The notes under the pieces: generated by a model
Told to the model about the DNA's origin: nothing
The model's database searches: none
What the model saw: only the letters and a program-made list of their open reading frames with translations
Program-made: the position numbers and the translations under genes
NCBI RefSeq assembly: GCF_001040945.1
Contig: NZ_CP011930.1
Coordinates: forward strand, 4,521,021-4,585,020
From: Herbaspirillum seropedicae
GTDB lineage: Bacteria; Pseudomonadota; Gammaproteobacteria; Burkholderiales; Burkholderiaceae_D
Length of the DNA: 64,000 nucleotides
Reading direction: 5' to 3'
In this document: piece after piece, positions 17,572 through 30,136 of the stretch
Position numbering within the stretch: position 1 is the stretch's first letter
How the letters are laid out: every line of letters begins with the position of its first letter

Positions 17572-18813
17572 TTAGGCTGTTGCACCCGCCGCCGGCGCAG
17601 AGCGGCGCGGCAGGTTTTTCATGTTAGCCGCGATTATAAGCCAGGTCAGCGTGACCACAGCCGATAACGCAAAGACCTCCGAAATCCCGACATTTTGCTT
17701 GATCCATCCCCCCAGGGCGCCGCCGCAGGACAGTCCCAGCGCCTGCAGGGTGTTGTAGACGCCCAGGGCGGCGCCCTTGGCGGCGGGCGGTGCGATGCGC
17801 GACACCAGCGAGGGCTGCGAGGCTTCCAGGATGTTGAAAGCCACAAAGAACAGGAACAGCAGCGCCACCAGCATCCACCAATGTCCCAGCGGATGGGACA
17901 GCACCGCCCAGAAGCCCAGCTGCACCAGCAACATCAGGCCGATGGCGCCCAGGAAGACCTGTTTCATGCGGCCATACTTCTCGGCCACGAAGACCGGCGG
18001 CAGCATCAATACGAAGGACGCCAGCACCACCGGCAGGTAGATCTTCCAGTGCTCACCCAGCGGCAGGCCGGCCAGTTGCACCAGCGCGCCGGGCACCACC
18101 ATGAACATCGCCACCTGGGTCAGGTGCAGCGTGAATACGCCGAAGTTCAGGCGCATCAGCTCGCCATGGCGCAGCACTTCCCTGAGCGGCACCCGCCGGG
18201 CCTGGACCAGCGGCGCGGCCGGTACGACCCATACCACCACGGCGATGGCGATCAGCGAGAGCACGCCGGTCAGGCCAAAGATGCCGCCCATGCCGATGGA
18301 CTTGTAGAGCAGCGGCGAGGCCACCATCGAGACCGCGAAGGTCACGCCGATGGACGCGCCCACCATGGCCATGGCCTTGGTACGGTGCTCTTCGCGGGTG
18401 GAGTCGGCGATGAAGGCCGTGATGGCCGCCGAGATCGCGCCGGAACCCTGCAAGGCCCGCCCCACCAGCAGCCAGATCACGCTGGTGGCGGCGGCGGCGA
18501 CGAAGGAGCCCAGCGCGAAGAGCAGCAGCCCGATCACGATGATGCGCTTGCGGCCATAGCGGTCCGAGGCGATGCCGTAGGGGATCTGGCCGAAGGCCTG
18601 GGCCAGGCCGTAGATGCCCAGGGCGATGCCGACCAGGGTGTCGTTGTCGCCGCCGGGCAGGCTGTGGGCGTGCACGGCAAAGACCGGCAAGACCAGGAAC
18701 AGACCCAGCATGCGCAGGGAAAAGATGGAAGCCAGGGAGGCGCTGGCGCGCACTTCGGCGCGCGACATGCCGGCTTTGGCGGGCTGTGCGGATGAACTCG
18801 TGGCGTGAGACAT
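17572..18813 (-). CDS. MFS drug/metabolite exporter (YajR-like)
   Basis: 413 aa with 12 predicted TM segments. SLRMLGLFLVLPVFA in TM1 and the GIASDRYGRKRIIVIG A-motif in the loop after TM2 mark a 12-TM major facilitator of the drug:H+ antiporter group. GRALQGSGAISAAITAFIAD resembles the antiporter C motif region of YajR-type proteins. The substrate is not known. Conserved position before ssb may reflect neighbourhood rather than function. Confidence 0.88.
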   Translation of the reverse strand: MSHATSSSAQPAKAGMSRAEVRASASLASIFSLRMLGLFLVLPVFAVHAHSLPGGDNDTLVGIALGIYGLAQAFGQIPYGIASDRYGRKRIIVIGLLLFALGSFVAAAATSVIWLLVGRALQGSGAISAAITAFIADSTREEHRTKAMAMVGASIGVTFAVSMVASPLLYKSIGMGGIFGLTGVLSLIAIAVVVWVVPAAPLVQARRVPLREVLRHGELMRLNFGVFTLHLTQVAMFMVVPGALVQLAGLPLGEHWKIYLPVVLASFVLMLPPVFVAEKYGRMKQVFLGAIGLMLLVQLGFWAVLSHPLGHWWMLVALLFLFFVAFNILEASQPSLVSRIAPPAAKGAALGVYNTLQALGLSCGGALGGWIKQNVGISEVFALSAVVTLTWLIIAANMKNLPRRSAPAAGATA

Positions 18814-19286
18814 ACAGGTAAAGACTGGCGTTGGCGGCCGCGCCGCCTTTCATGAGGGCGGCACTGGCGAGCAAAGACGCTATGGTAACAGCATCGGCCA
18901 GCCCGCCGTCAGGTTGAGCTAGGACCGCCCGGTCGATTGTTCTCAGTGAATTGTGGTGCGTCAAACCAACACTTCAAGGGACGACAGGTTAACCATGGAA
19001 GAATTATGACGACATGAACTGACAAATTTGTCAGTGAGTAGATTCTTTATGCCAAAATATCGAACTGCTCATTTTTCCTGCCATTTCCTATAAAAGCTTG
19101 CGGCGTCAACGATTGACTTTTCGCAAAGCAACATACCCCGCCAAGAAAAATAAGCCGATCACGTGTATCGAGGGGGAGAAGACCCTGTTCGACGCAGCGA
19201 GCAAGACGCTCGTGCTACGTCGCCGCGGTTTTCCATATTGCAATTTTTCCCGCGGGCCCTCTGTTGGCTCGCATTCAGTGTCCAGT
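18814..19286. promoter_or_regulatory. Divergent intergenic region with an 18-bp perfect palindrome
   Basis: 473 bp between the MFS exporter and the glycosyltransferase. At 19018-19035 lies ACTGACAAATTTGTCAGT, a perfect 18-bp palindrome of the size bound by dimeric repressors. The surrounding 18990-19090 is AT-rich and is likely to hold promoters. In-frame codons from 19098 to 19286 do not look like protein of this family. Confidence 0.55.
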
Positions 19287-21041
19287 ATGTTCTTGATCAA
19301 ATCGCCCGCCATCAACAAGGTAGGCCCATCTGTTAGCGCAACGCCCGCATCGACCTACGGTGAACGGGCCACCTTCGCTCGCTTCGGCTGGCTGCTGCTG
19401 GTCTTAGCCGGCCTGGCGTGGCTGCTGCCGGGCATCTTCGGACACGGTCCCTGGAAGCAGGACGAGACCTATACCTTCGGCGTCATCCATCACATGCTGG
19501 TCTCGGGTGAGTACCTGGTCCCCACCAATGCGGGCCAGCCTTTCATGGAAAAGCCGCCCTTGTATTACTGGACGGCCATGCTGCTGGCCAAGCTGCTCTA
19601 CCCGCTGCTGCCCTACCACGAGGGTGCGCGGCTGGCCAGCGTGCTCTACAACCTGGTCACGCTGGTGTTCGTGGCGCGTATCGCCCAGTTGATGTGGAAC
19701 GAGCGCCGGGTGCTGAGCCTGCCGGTGCTGGGGACGGTGGCCCTGTTTGCCGGCTCCCCGGGCATGATCAAGCACGCCCACGACATGTTCACCGATGTGG
19801 CCCTGGTCACCGGCGGCGCTATGGCCATCTATGGCCTGCTGGCCATCGCCCTCAATGAAGAGCGTCGCGCCCCGTCGTGGTCGGCCGCCTTCTGGTTCGG
19901 CCTGGGCGTAGGCATTACCCAGATGACCAAGGGCCTGTTCGTGCCGCTGACCTTCGCCGCCACGGCCATGGCCGTGGGCGTGCTGGTGCGCCCCTGCCGC
20001 AGCCTGTCGTACTGGAAGATGGTGGGCGCAGCCGTGCTGGTGTCGCTGCCCTTCTTCGTGGTCTGGCCGGCCTTGCTGGCGCAGCATTCGGTGCCGCTGT
20101 TCATGGAATGGTTCTGGGACAACAACGTCGGCCGCTTCTTCGGTTTCTCGGTCTATAAGCTGGGCTCGGACAACGATCACACGGTGATCCTGCGCGCCCT
20201 GATCGGCTTCGCCCTGCCGGGCTCGGTACTGGCCGTGCTGGCGCTGGCCACCGGCGACTGGCGTCAGACCGGCTCGCCGCGCGTGGCGCTGCCGCTGGCC
20301 TTCGCGGCCATCAGCCTGGCGGTGCTGCAAAGCTCGGCCACGGCGCGCCAGCTCTATCTGCTACCGGTGCTGCTGCCGCTGGCCTTGCTGGGCGCGCGCG
20401 CCATCGCGCGGCTGCCCAATGCCTTCCACCTGGGCTGGGACTGGTTCTCGCGCATCGCCTTCGGTGTGCTGGCGGCGGCGATCTGGGCGATCTACGTGGT
20501 CTCGTCCCTGCCGGCGGCGGATCATCACTGGATCGACTTCATGGGCCAGTGGCTGCCGCTGAACTTCGTCACGCCCCTGCAACCGCTGGCGCTGGCTGCC
20601 GCTGTCGGCATGAGCGTCCTGTGGCTGTGGGGTCTGGGCCAGTTGCGCCTGGCCGGCCAGTGGCGCGGTGCATTGAGCTGGTTTGCCGGCATCACGTTGA
20701 TGTGGGGCCTGGCCTTCACCCTGCTCTTGCCCTGGGCCGACTATGGCAAGAGTTATGAATTTGTCTATACCGACCTGAAGCAGCAGATCGCCGCCCAATG
20801 GCAGGACGGCGACTGCATGGCCAGCGAGAACCTGGGCGAATCCGAGGCGCCGATGCTGTATTACTACACCGGCATCCTGCATCAGCCCATCGATGGCGTC
20901 TATCAGACCCAGTGCCGCTGGGTGCTGCTGGAAACACCAGGCAATACGCCGCTGCCGCAGGGCCAGTGGAAACTGTTCTGGGAAGGCCGCCGCGATGGTG
21001 ACGATGGGCAACTGCTCAAGGTCTACCGGCGCGCCGACTGA
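19287..21041 (+). CDS. GT-C (family 39/ArnT-like) membrane glycosyltransferase
   Basis: 584 aa with roughly 11-13 hydrophobic segments. The first periplasmic loop has the acidic motif WKQDETYTFG and then PFMEKPPLYYW, both typical of ArnT/PMT-type glycosyltransferases that use polyprenyl-phosphate sugars. A periplasmic C-terminal domain follows the last TM. It probably adds a sugar to lipid A, LPS or another envelope glycan. The start is set at ATG 19287, just before the first conserved segment. A terminator follows at 21066. Confidence 0.85.
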   Translation: MFLIKSPAINKVGPSVSATPASTYGERATFARFGWLLLVLAGLAWLLPGIFGHGPWKQDETYTFGVIHHMLVSGEYLVPTNAGQPFMEKPPLYYWTAMLLAKLLYPLLPYHEGARLASVLYNLVTLVFVARIAQLMWNERRVLSLPVLGTVALFAGSPGMIKHAHDMFTDVALVTGGAMAIYGLLAIALNEERRAPSWSAAFWFGLGVGITQMTKGLFVPLTFAATAMAVGVLVRPCRSLSYWKMVGAAVLVSLPFFVVWPALLAQHSVPLFMEWFWDNNVGRFFGFSVYKLGSDNDHTVILRALIGFALPGSVLAVLALATGDWRQTGSPRVALPLAFAAISLAVLQSSATARQLYLLPVLLPLALLGARAIARLPNAFHLGWDWFSRIAFGVLAAAIWAIYVVSSLPAADHHWIDFMGQWLPLNFVTPLQPLALAAAVGMSVLWLWGLGQLRLAGQWRGALSWFAGITLMWGLAFTLLLPWADYGKSYEFVYTDLKQQIAAQWQDGDCMASENLGESEAPMLYYYTGILHQPIDGVYQTQCRWVLLETPGNTPLPQGQWKLFWEGRRDGDDGQLLKVYRRAD

Positions 21042-21065
21042 CGGCCGCCATTGGCGACACTGCGC

Positions 21066-21090
21066 AAGCCGGCTTCGCGCCGGCTTTTTT
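21066..21090 (+). terminator. Rho-independent terminator of the glycosyltransferase gene
   Basis: Stem AAGCCGGC/GCCGGCTT with loop TTCGC, then six T in total. Confidence 0.92.
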
Positions 21091-21258
21091 CATGGCTGTG
21101 CTTTCATTTTGGGCAGCCGTTCCCACATGGGATTTCTGCCACTGTGGCCGCGCCTGTGGGCCCTGCCCAGTCCTGTTATAGTTACATGTTGTCCCACCGC
21201 TGCTCCGCGCACGGCGTCATTGCACGCGGGGGCAGGAAACCCCTAGCTGAAGGCATCC

Positions 21259-24117
<2,859 letters not shown>

Positions 24118-24123
24118 AAAAAG

Positions 24124-24184
24124 AAGTCCGGACTTGCGCGCGCGCAAACGATACAGATTTTGCCTGCATCTGTATCTTGCGCGC
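24124..24184 (+). promoter_or_regulatory. Overlapping hairpins downstream of uvrA (attenuator-like)
   Basis: Three palindromic pieces overlap. First is AAGTCCGGACTT, then TTGCGCGCGCGCAA (24134-24147), then a long stem in which GCGCGCAA and GATACAGAT (24140-24158) pair with ATCTGTATC and TTGCGCGC (24168-24184), with a 2-nt bulge and a 9-nt loop. The GCGCGCAA segment can pair with either flank, so two folds compete. There is no T run, and it precedes the dioxygenase gene by about 100 bp. Confidence 0.5.
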
Positions 24185-24288
24185 CGCCGGCCTTGGCATA
24201 CAGTCATGCACCTGGCCGCCATCCGGCGCACAATGAAGGCTGTCTCCTCCATCGGGAGGGGGCTGCCGTGCAACCCCGAAAGTCTTCC

Positions 24289-25056
24289 ATGTCCAAGCCG
24301 CTCTCATCCACCCAGGTCGCCTTCTTCCGCGAACAAGGCTACCTCCTGCTCAAGGGCATGGTCCCTGCCGATCTGCGCGAGCGCATGCTTGCCGTCACCC
24401 GGGACCACCTGCAACGCGCCGTTGCGCCCCTGGAATACGAAGCCGAGGTCGGCTACGAAGGCGCGCCCGCGTCGCTGGAGGCCGAGGGTGGTCGCACTGC
24501 CAGGCGCCTGCGCGCGGCCTGGCAGCGCGACCCGGTCTACCGTGAATGGGCCGGCAGCCGCGCGCTGGTCGCCATCCTGCACCAATTGTTCGACGAGCCG
24601 GTCTGCATCACCCTGGCGCACCACAACTGCGTCATGACCAAGCACCCCGCCTTTGGCACGGCCACTGGCTGGCACCGCGACATCCGTTACTGGTCCTTCC
24701 CGCGCAATGAACTGATTTCCGTATGGCTGGCGCTGGGCGCGGAAACGCCAGAGAACGGTGCGCTCAAGTTCATCCCCGGCTCGCACAAGCTCAAGCTGCA
24801 GCCGGAGCAGATGGATGAACTGGACTTCCTGCGGCCCGACGTGGCCGCCAACCAGGCCCTGTTCGCGCAGGGAATCGCGCTGTCGTTGGAGCCGGGCGAC
24901 GTGGTGCTGTTCCATAGCGGGCTGTTCCACGCGGCTGGCCGCAATGATAGCGACCAGGTCAAGTGTTCAGCCGTGTTCGCCTATCACGGCGCGAGCAATC
25001 CGCCGCTGGCCGGCACCCGTTCGGCCGCTTCCGAAGACTTGCCGCTGGAGGACTGA
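24289..25056 (+). CDS. Phytanoyl-CoA dioxygenase (PhyH)-family protein
   Basis: 255 aa. The Fe(II)/2-oxoglutarate double-stranded beta-helix motifs are seen: H-x-D in [12 protein letters not shown], and the distal His in [16 protein letters not shown]; the N-terminal [15 protein letters not shown] is typical of PhyH proteins. It hydroxylates an unknown small substrate. ATG 24289 is chosen because homology starts there; the preceding in-frame stretch is unlike the family. Its last 73 bp overlap the 3' end of the convergent chemoreceptor gene. Confidence 0.85.
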   Translation: MSKPLSSTQVAFFREQGYLLLKGMVPADLRERMLAVTRDHLQRAVAPLEYEAEVGYEGAPASLEAEGGRTARRLRAAWQRDPVYREWAGSRALVAILHQLFDEPVCITLAHHNCVMTKHPAFGTATGWHRDIRYWSFPRNELISVWLALGAETPENGALKFIPGSHKLKLQPEQMDELDFLRPDVAANQALFAQGIALSLEPGDVVLFHSGLFHAAGRNDSDQVKCSAVFAYHGASNPPLAGTRSAASEDLPLED

Positions 25057-26654
25057 GCGGCCACGGGCGGCGCGCCCAGGCGTTCAGCGCTGTGCGCGCC
25101 GCCCAGCCGGAATGCGCTCATGGCCAGGCTGAGCTTCTCGGCCTGATCTTCCAGCGCCTGTGCGGCCGCAGCGGCCTGTTCCACCAGCGCGGCATTCTGC
25201 TGGGTCGAACTGTCCATGAGCACGATGGCGCGGTCGATCTCCTGGATGCCCTGGCTCTGCTCCTGGCTGGCCGAGCTGATCTCGCCGACCATGTCAGTGA
25301 CCTTGCGCACTGCGGTCACCACTTCTTCCATGGTCTTCCCGGCCTGGTCCACCAGGGCGCTGCCCTTGCCGACCTTTTCCACCGAATCGTCGATCAGGTC
25401 CTTGATCTCGCGCGCCGCTGACGCCGCGCGCTGGGCCAGCGAGCGCACTTCGGACGCCACCACTGCAAAACCGCGCCCCTGCTCACCGGCGCGGGCCGCT
25501 TCCACGGCGGCGTTGAGCGCCAGGATATTGGTCTGGAAGGCGATGCCATCGATCACTGCGATGATATCGACGATGCGCGTGGAGGACTGGTTGATCGAGG
25601 TCATCGTATCGACCACCTGGCGCACCACTTCGCCACCGCGCACCGCCACCTCCGACGCCGAGGCCGCCAGTTGATTGGCCTGGCTGGCATTGTCGGCGTT
25701 CTGCTTCACCGTGGAGGTCAGCTGCGCCATGGCCGAGGCGGTCTCTTCCAACGAACCGGCCTGCTGCTCGGTGCGGGCCGACAGGTCGAGGTTGCCGCTG
25801 GTGATTTCCTTGGACGCCATGGTGATGGTCTCGGTGCCTTGCCGCACCACGGCCACGATCTGGTACAGTCGCTGGGTCATGTCCTTGAGCGCCTGCATCA
25901 GCTGGCCGGTCTCGTCCTGGCTGCGCACCTCGATCTGCCGGCTCAGGTCGCCGCCTGCCACGGCCTGGGCAATGCCCACGGCTTGCGTGAGCGGCTGGGA
26001 GATGGCGCGCACCAGCAGCCAGGCCTCCAGCACGGCCACGATCAAGCCTGCGCCCATGGCCAACAAGGCCATCAGGATCAGTTGCCGGTAGCGCTGCTGT
26101 TCATGCTCGTAGAGTTCGCGCCCCACGTTGATCTGCAGTTCCTTCAGGTCGGAGAGGGTCTGGTGGACGGCGTCCCATTGCTTGCGCATGGCGCCGCTGT
26201 AGATATCGTCAGCGCCCTGGAAGCTGCGCTTGCGCAAGGACTCCACCGCCGGCATCACGCCTTCGTCGGCATAGTGCTGGCGCTGCTTGAGCAGACGCTC
26301 GAGCAGCGTGGATTCTTCCGGCGTGAGGTAGGTGGCCTGGTAGCTCCTGATGACGGGCTCTACCGTCTTGAGGTTGTTGACGAGGAGATCCAGGCGCCGG
26401 TCGATCTCGTTGGGATCCCAGCCTTCGCTGGAGTCCAGCGTGATGATGCCGTAGATGCCGGAGCGAGCCGACTCGAGCGTTGACTCGATCTGCTCCAGGT
26501 AGGCATAGGCGACCAGCCGATCCTCATAGAGCGAACGCATCTTCTCGTTGGTGGAATGGAGCGAGACCAGACCGACGATACCCGAGGCCAGCAGCATGAT
26601 GGTCAGAAAGCTGATCGCCAGAATCAGCCGAATCTTGATCGAGAATTTGTTCAA
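24984..26654 (-). CDS. Methyl-accepting chemotaxis protein
   Basis: 556 aa. TM1 (about 8-30), a periplasmic four-helix-bundle domain (about 35-190), TM2 (about 192-214), a HAMP domain, and a signalling hairpin with the invariant tip [33 protein letters not shown]. Upstream and downstream methylation helices contain Gln/Glu pairs. It senses a ligand and controls CheA. There is no C-terminal pentapeptide. The gene end overlaps the convergent dioxygenase gene by 73 bp; its upstream region has three 10-bp phased repeats. Confidence 0.95.
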   Translation of the reverse strand: MNKFSIKIRLILAISFLTIMLLASGIVGLVSLHSTNEKMRSLYEDRLVAYAYLEQIESTLESARSGIYGIITLDSSEGWDPNEIDRRLDLLVNNLKTVEPVIRSYQATYLTPEESTLLERLLKQRQHYADEGVMPAVESLRKRSFQGADDIYSGAMRKQWDAVHQTLSDLKELQINVGRELYEHEQQRYRQLILMALLAMGAGLIVAVLEAWLLVRAISQPLTQAVGIAQAVAGGDLSRQIEVRSQDETGQLMQALKDMTQRLYQIVAVVRQGTETITMASKEITSGNLDLSARTEQQAGSLEETASAMAQLTSTVKQNADNASQANQLAASASEVAVRGGEVVRQVVDTMTSINQSSTRIVDIIAVIDGIAFQTNILALNAAVEAARAGEQGRGFAVVASEVRSLAQRAASAAREIKDLIDDSVEKVGKGSALVDQAGKTMEEVVTAVRKVTDMVGEISSASQEQSQGIQEIDRAIVLMDSSTQQNAALVEQAAAAAQALEDQAEKLSLAMSAFRLGGAHSAERLGAPPVAAQSSSGKSSEAAERVPASGGLLAP

Positions 26655-26718
26655 CGCCCTCTCCTATGGTCGTGATGTGGATGACCATGGGAGTATCACT
26701 CAAGAGCGCAGTAGGTTT

Positions 26719-26748
26719 GCTGACATTTGCTGACCTTTCCTGACAGGC
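26719..26748. repeat. Three tandem 10-bp TGAC repeats upstream of the chemoreceptor gene
   Basis: GCTGACATTT, GCTGACCTTT and CCTGACAGGC follow one another with exact 10-bp spacing, one helical turn, within the 107-bp gap between the chemoreceptor start and the antiporter stop. They could bind a regulator on one DNA face. Confidence 0.5.
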
Positions 26749-26761
26749 CGACGCTGTCCGG

Positions 26762-28753
26762 CTATTTGCTCAGCAGGCGTTTCTCAGCCCGCAACAGGCT
26801 TTCCGAACTGCCGCGCAACACCACGATGTCGCCCGCCATCAAGACGGTCTGTTCAGGTGGTTCGATACGCTGCTTGTTGCGCCGCAGGCTGGCCACCTCG
26901 GCGCCGCAGTGCGCGCGCAGGTCGATCTCGGCCAGGGTGTGGCCCAGCGCGCTGGCGCCGCCGATCAGGGTCACCGCCTGCAAGCGCACGTTCATGCCGA
27001 CCCCGTCGGCCTCGCCATCGGACATGCCGTGGAAGTAGCCGCGCAGAGAGGCATAGCGCTCGTCCCGCGCATCCTGCACGCGATGCACCACGCGCCGCAG
27101 CGGCACGCCCAGCATCACCAGCGCATGCGAGGCCAGCATCAAGCTGCCTTCGAGCGCCTCGGGGACGACTTCGGTGGCGCCGGCGGCGAGCAGCTTTTCC
27201 AGATCGGCATCATCGTGGCTGCGCACGATCACCGGCAATTCCGGCTCCAGTTCAGCGGCATGGTGCAAGACCTTCAGCGCCGAGGGCGTGCTGGCATAGG
27301 TCACCACCAGCGCAGCAGCGCGGTGGATGCCGGCGGCCACCAGGCTCTCGCGGCGGGCGGCGTCGCCATAGGAGACATTGGCCCCGCCATTGCGGGCGTC
27401 CTGCACCAGTTCGGGGTCCATCTCGAGGGCGTGGTAGGCGATGCCTTCCTCTTCCAGCAGACGCGCCAGGCTCTGGCCGCTGCGGCCGAAGCCGGCGATG
27501 ATCACGTGCTTCTGTACCCCCATGGTGCGCGTGGCCAGTTGCGTGAGGGCCAGCGATTGCAGCATCCATTCATTGGCCGAGAACTTCATGACGATGGCGT
27601 CGGACTTGGCCAGGATGAAGGGCGTGGCCAGCATGGACAACACCATCGCCGCCAGGATCACCTGGATGAGCATGGGATCGACCAGCTTGAGGCCGCCCGC
27701 CTGGCTGAGCAGCACGAAGCCGAACTCACCCGCCTGCGCCAGCCCCAGGCCGACCCGCAGCGCCACCCCGGGCGTGGACCCGAACAGCCGCGCCAGCGCC
27801 GCGATCAGGCCGAACTTCAGCAACACCGGTCCGGTCAGCAGCAACAGCACCAGGAACCAGTGGTCGATCACGGTGCGCACGTTGAGCAGCATGCCGATGG
27901 TGATGAAGAACAGACCCAGCAGCACATCGCGGAAGGACTTGATGTCTTCTTCCACCTGGTGCTTGAACTCGGTCTCGGAAATGAGCATGCCGGCGATGAA
28001 GGCGCCCAGCGCCAGCGACAGGCCGGCCTTTTCGGTGATCCATGCCGCGCCCAGGGTGATGAGCAGCAGGTTGAGCATGAACAGTTCCTGCGAGCGGCGC
28101 TTGACCACGATGCGGAACCAGCCGCGCATGAGCTTGCTGCCAAAGAACAGCAGCAGTGCCAGCACCACCAGGGCCTTGCCTGCGGCCCAGCCCAGCGTGA
28201 CCATGATGTTGCCGGACTCGTTGGCCAGCGCTGGCACGACGATCAACAGCGGCACCAGCGCCAGGTCCTGGAACAGCAGCACGCCCAGGATGCGACGACC
28301 GTGTTCAGTCTCCAGCTCCAGCCGCTCGGTGAGCAGCTTGGAGACGATGGCCGTGGACGACATGGTCAGCGCGCCGCCCAAGGCAAAGGCCGCCTGCCAG
28401 CTGATGTTGAAGAACTGCGGCAGGAAGGTCGCCGCCCCCCATCCCAGCACCATGGTGGCCGCAATCGTGGTGGCCACCTGCGCCACGCCCAGTCCGAAGA
28501 CGATGTGACGCATGGCCGAGAGCTTGGCCAGCGAAAATTCCAGGCCGATGGAGAACATCAGGAACACCACCCCGAACTCGCCCAGGGCGTGGGTGGTTTC
28601 ATTGTCCTCGGCAAAGCCCAGGCCGTGGGGACCGATGATGATGCCCACTACCAGGTACCCCAGCATCGGCGGCAATTGCATCATGCGGAAGGCCACCACG
28701 CCGAGCACTGCGGCAGCCAGCAGGAATAAGGTCAGTTCCAGTCCGGAAAACAT
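26762..28753 (-). CDS. CPA2-family cation:proton antiporter with TrkA domain (KefB/YbaL-like)
   Basis: 663 aa. About 12 TM segments (1-385) start LELTLFLLAAAVLGVVAFRM and include the ion-pathway region EFGVVFLMFSIGLEFSLAKL. A TrkA-N NAD-binding domain (VIIAGFGRSGQSLARLLEEEG, about 415-435) and a C-terminal TrkA-C/RCK_C domain (about 570-655) follow. It exchanges K+ or Na+ for H+ across the inner membrane under nucleotide control. It is divergent from kdsD, at the position of yrbG in enteric genomes, but is a different transporter family. Confidence 0.92.
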   Translation of the reverse strand: MFSGLELTLFLLAAAVLGVVAFRMMQLPPMLGYLVVGIIIGPHGLGFAEDNETTHALGEFGVVFLMFSIGLEFSLAKLSAMRHIVFGLGVAQVATTIAATMVLGWGAATFLPQFFNISWQAAFALGGALTMSSTAIVSKLLTERLELETEHGRRILGVLLFQDLALVPLLIVVPALANESGNIMVTLGWAAGKALVVLALLLFFGSKLMRGWFRIVVKRRSQELFMLNLLLITLGAAWITEKAGLSLALGAFIAGMLISETEFKHQVEEDIKSFRDVLLGLFFITIGMLLNVRTVIDHWFLVLLLLTGPVLLKFGLIAALARLFGSTPGVALRVGLGLAQAGEFGFVLLSQAGGLKLVDPMLIQVILAAMVLSMLATPFILAKSDAIVMKFSANEWMLQSLALTQLATRTMGVQKHVIIAGFGRSGQSLARLLEEEGIAYHALEMDPELVQDARNGGANVSYGDAARRESLVAAGIHRAAALVVTYASTPSALKVLHHAAELEPELPVIVRSHDDADLEKLLAAGATEVVPEALEGSLMLASHALVMLGVPLRRVVHRVQDARDERYASLRGYFHGMSDGEADGVGMNVRLQAVTLIGGASALGHTLAEIDLRAHCGAEVASLRRNKQRIEPPEQTVLMAGDIVVLRGSSESLLRAEKRLLSK

Positions 28754-29107
28754 GTCTGGTTCAGTTTCTTGTAACGATGATAATTATTTTGTCTGTAGCG
28801 CGACCGCCATCGCCCCCCTTGCGCCTGCCGGCGGCACGCACCGGGATGAAGCGCTTTACTTCATCGCCAGTCCAGGTCGGAAGCATATTGCTTCATGCAA
28901 CCATTGGGTAGCCACCATTTTCGCAACGCCTCCCGGACGACCTCCGCACTGTCGCCGTCCACGGCTTCCGCTGGCCGGCAATCCCCTGTGGCACGCTGCT
29001 GCGCTGCGATGCGGCGGGTTGCCGCGGGTTCGCATGTCAGCATTTCCTTACATCTGGCCAGTTGTCTGGCAAGTTTTTTGCTTTGCTAATTCGTTTATAC
29101 TTCGGTT
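28754..29107. other. Intergenic region between the antiporter and kdsD
   Basis: 354 bp. The right end holds a -10-like TATACT (29096-29101) only 7 bp before the kdsD ATG. The middle is GC-rich with a weak 60-codon minus-strand ORF (28861-29043) that I do not accept. Confidence 0.35.
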
Positions 29108-30136
29108 ATGAGTGTAACCGATGACAAAACCACGCCTGCATCTTTTTCGGCCGGGGCCGCCCGCCGCGCCATCGAACTGGCGCGCCAGACCCTGCAGATC
29201 GAAGCCGATGCCATCCTGGCCCTGAAGAACCGCCTTGGCGACGACGCCAGCGAACCGCTGGCCCAGGCCGTCCACCTGTTGCTGCAGTGCAATGGCCGCG
29301 CCGTTGTCTCGGGCATCGGCAAATCCGGCCATATCGGCCGCAAGATCGCCGCTACCCTGGCCTCGACCGGCACGCCCTCGCTGTTCATGCATCCGGCCGA
29401 GGCCGCCCATGGCGACCTGGGCATGGTCACGCCCAATGATGTGTTCATCGCCATCTCCAATTCCGGGGAAACGGGCGAGCTCATGGCCATCATGCCCATC
29501 GTCAAGCGCATGGGCGCGGTGATCATCGCCATGACCGGCAATGACAATTCCAGCCTGGCGCGCATGGCCAACGTGCATCTGAACGTGGGCGTGGACAAGG
29601 AAGCCTGTACCCTCAACCTGGCCCCCACCGCCAGCACCACGGCCACGCTGGCCATGGGCGATGCGCTGGCGGTCTCGCTGCTGGATGCGCGCGGCTTCCT
29701 GGAAGAAGATTTTGCCCGCTCCCACCCCGGTGGCGCGCTGGGCCGTCGCCTGCTCACCCATGTGCGCGACGTCATGCGCAGCGGCGACGCCATTCCGGCA
29801 GTGAGCCCGGATGTCTCGCTGTCGCAGGCGCTCATGGAGATCACGCGCAAGGGCATGGCCATGACCGCCGTGGTGGATGCGGACTTCCGCCCCATCGGCG
29901 TGTTCACCGATGGCGACCTGCGCCGCCTGCTCGAACGCGGCCAGGACTTCAGCCAGTTCCGCATCGCCGAGATCATGCACGCCAATCCGCGCACCGTGAA
30001 CCAGGACCAGCTCGCCGTGGACGCGGTGCAGCTGATGGAAGAATTCCGCATCAACCAGCTGCTGGTCACCGATGCCCAGGGCGTGCTGACCGGCGCCCTG
30101 CACATCCATGACCTGACCCGCGCCAAGGTGATCTGA
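29108..30136 (+). CDS. kdsD: D-arabinose 5-phosphate isomerase
   Basis: 342 aa. The SIS isomerase domain (about 40-190) has VVSGIGKSGHIGRKIAATLASTGTPS and the STTATLAMGDALAV motif, followed by two CBS domains (about 215-335). It converts ribulose 5-phosphate to arabinose 5-phosphate, the first step to Kdo for lipopolysaccharide. It opens the kdsD-kdsC-lptC-lptA-lptB-rpoN cluster, and its stop overlaps the kdsC start. There is no obvious ribosome site before the ATG. Confidence 0.96.
   Translation: MSVTDDKTTPASFSAGAARRAIELARQTLQIEADAILALKNRLGDDASEPLAQAVHLLLQCNGRAVVSGIGKSGHIGRKIAATLASTGTPSLFMHPAEAAHGDLGMVTPNDVFIAISNSGETGELMAIMPIVKRMGAVIIAMTGNDNSSLARMANVHLNVGVDKEACTLNLAPTASTTATLAMGDALAVSLLDARGFLEEDFARSHPGGALGRRLLTHVRDVMRSGDAIPAVSPDVSLSQALMEITRKGMAMTAVVDADFRPIGVFTDGDLRRLLERGQDFSQFRIAEIMHANPRTVNQDQLAVDAVQLMEEFRINQLLVTDAQGVLTGALHIHDLTRAKVI

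Noticed and set aside
19098..19286. N-terminal extension of the glycosyltransferase
   Set aside because: TTG start, basic residues unlike the family; the first membrane helix begins after 19287.
21173..21188. LexA-like CTGT-N8 sequence before uvrA
   Set aside because: The second half reads CATG, not ACAG, so it is not a good SOS box.
26909..28729. 606-codon plus-strand ORF
   Set aside because: Antisense to the CPA2 antiporter; Gln/His-rich shadow frame without any domain.
28861..29043. 60-codon minus-strand ORF in the antiporter-kdsD gap
   Set aside because: No convincing ribosome site or recognisable family; conserved-looking C-terminus is too short to judge.
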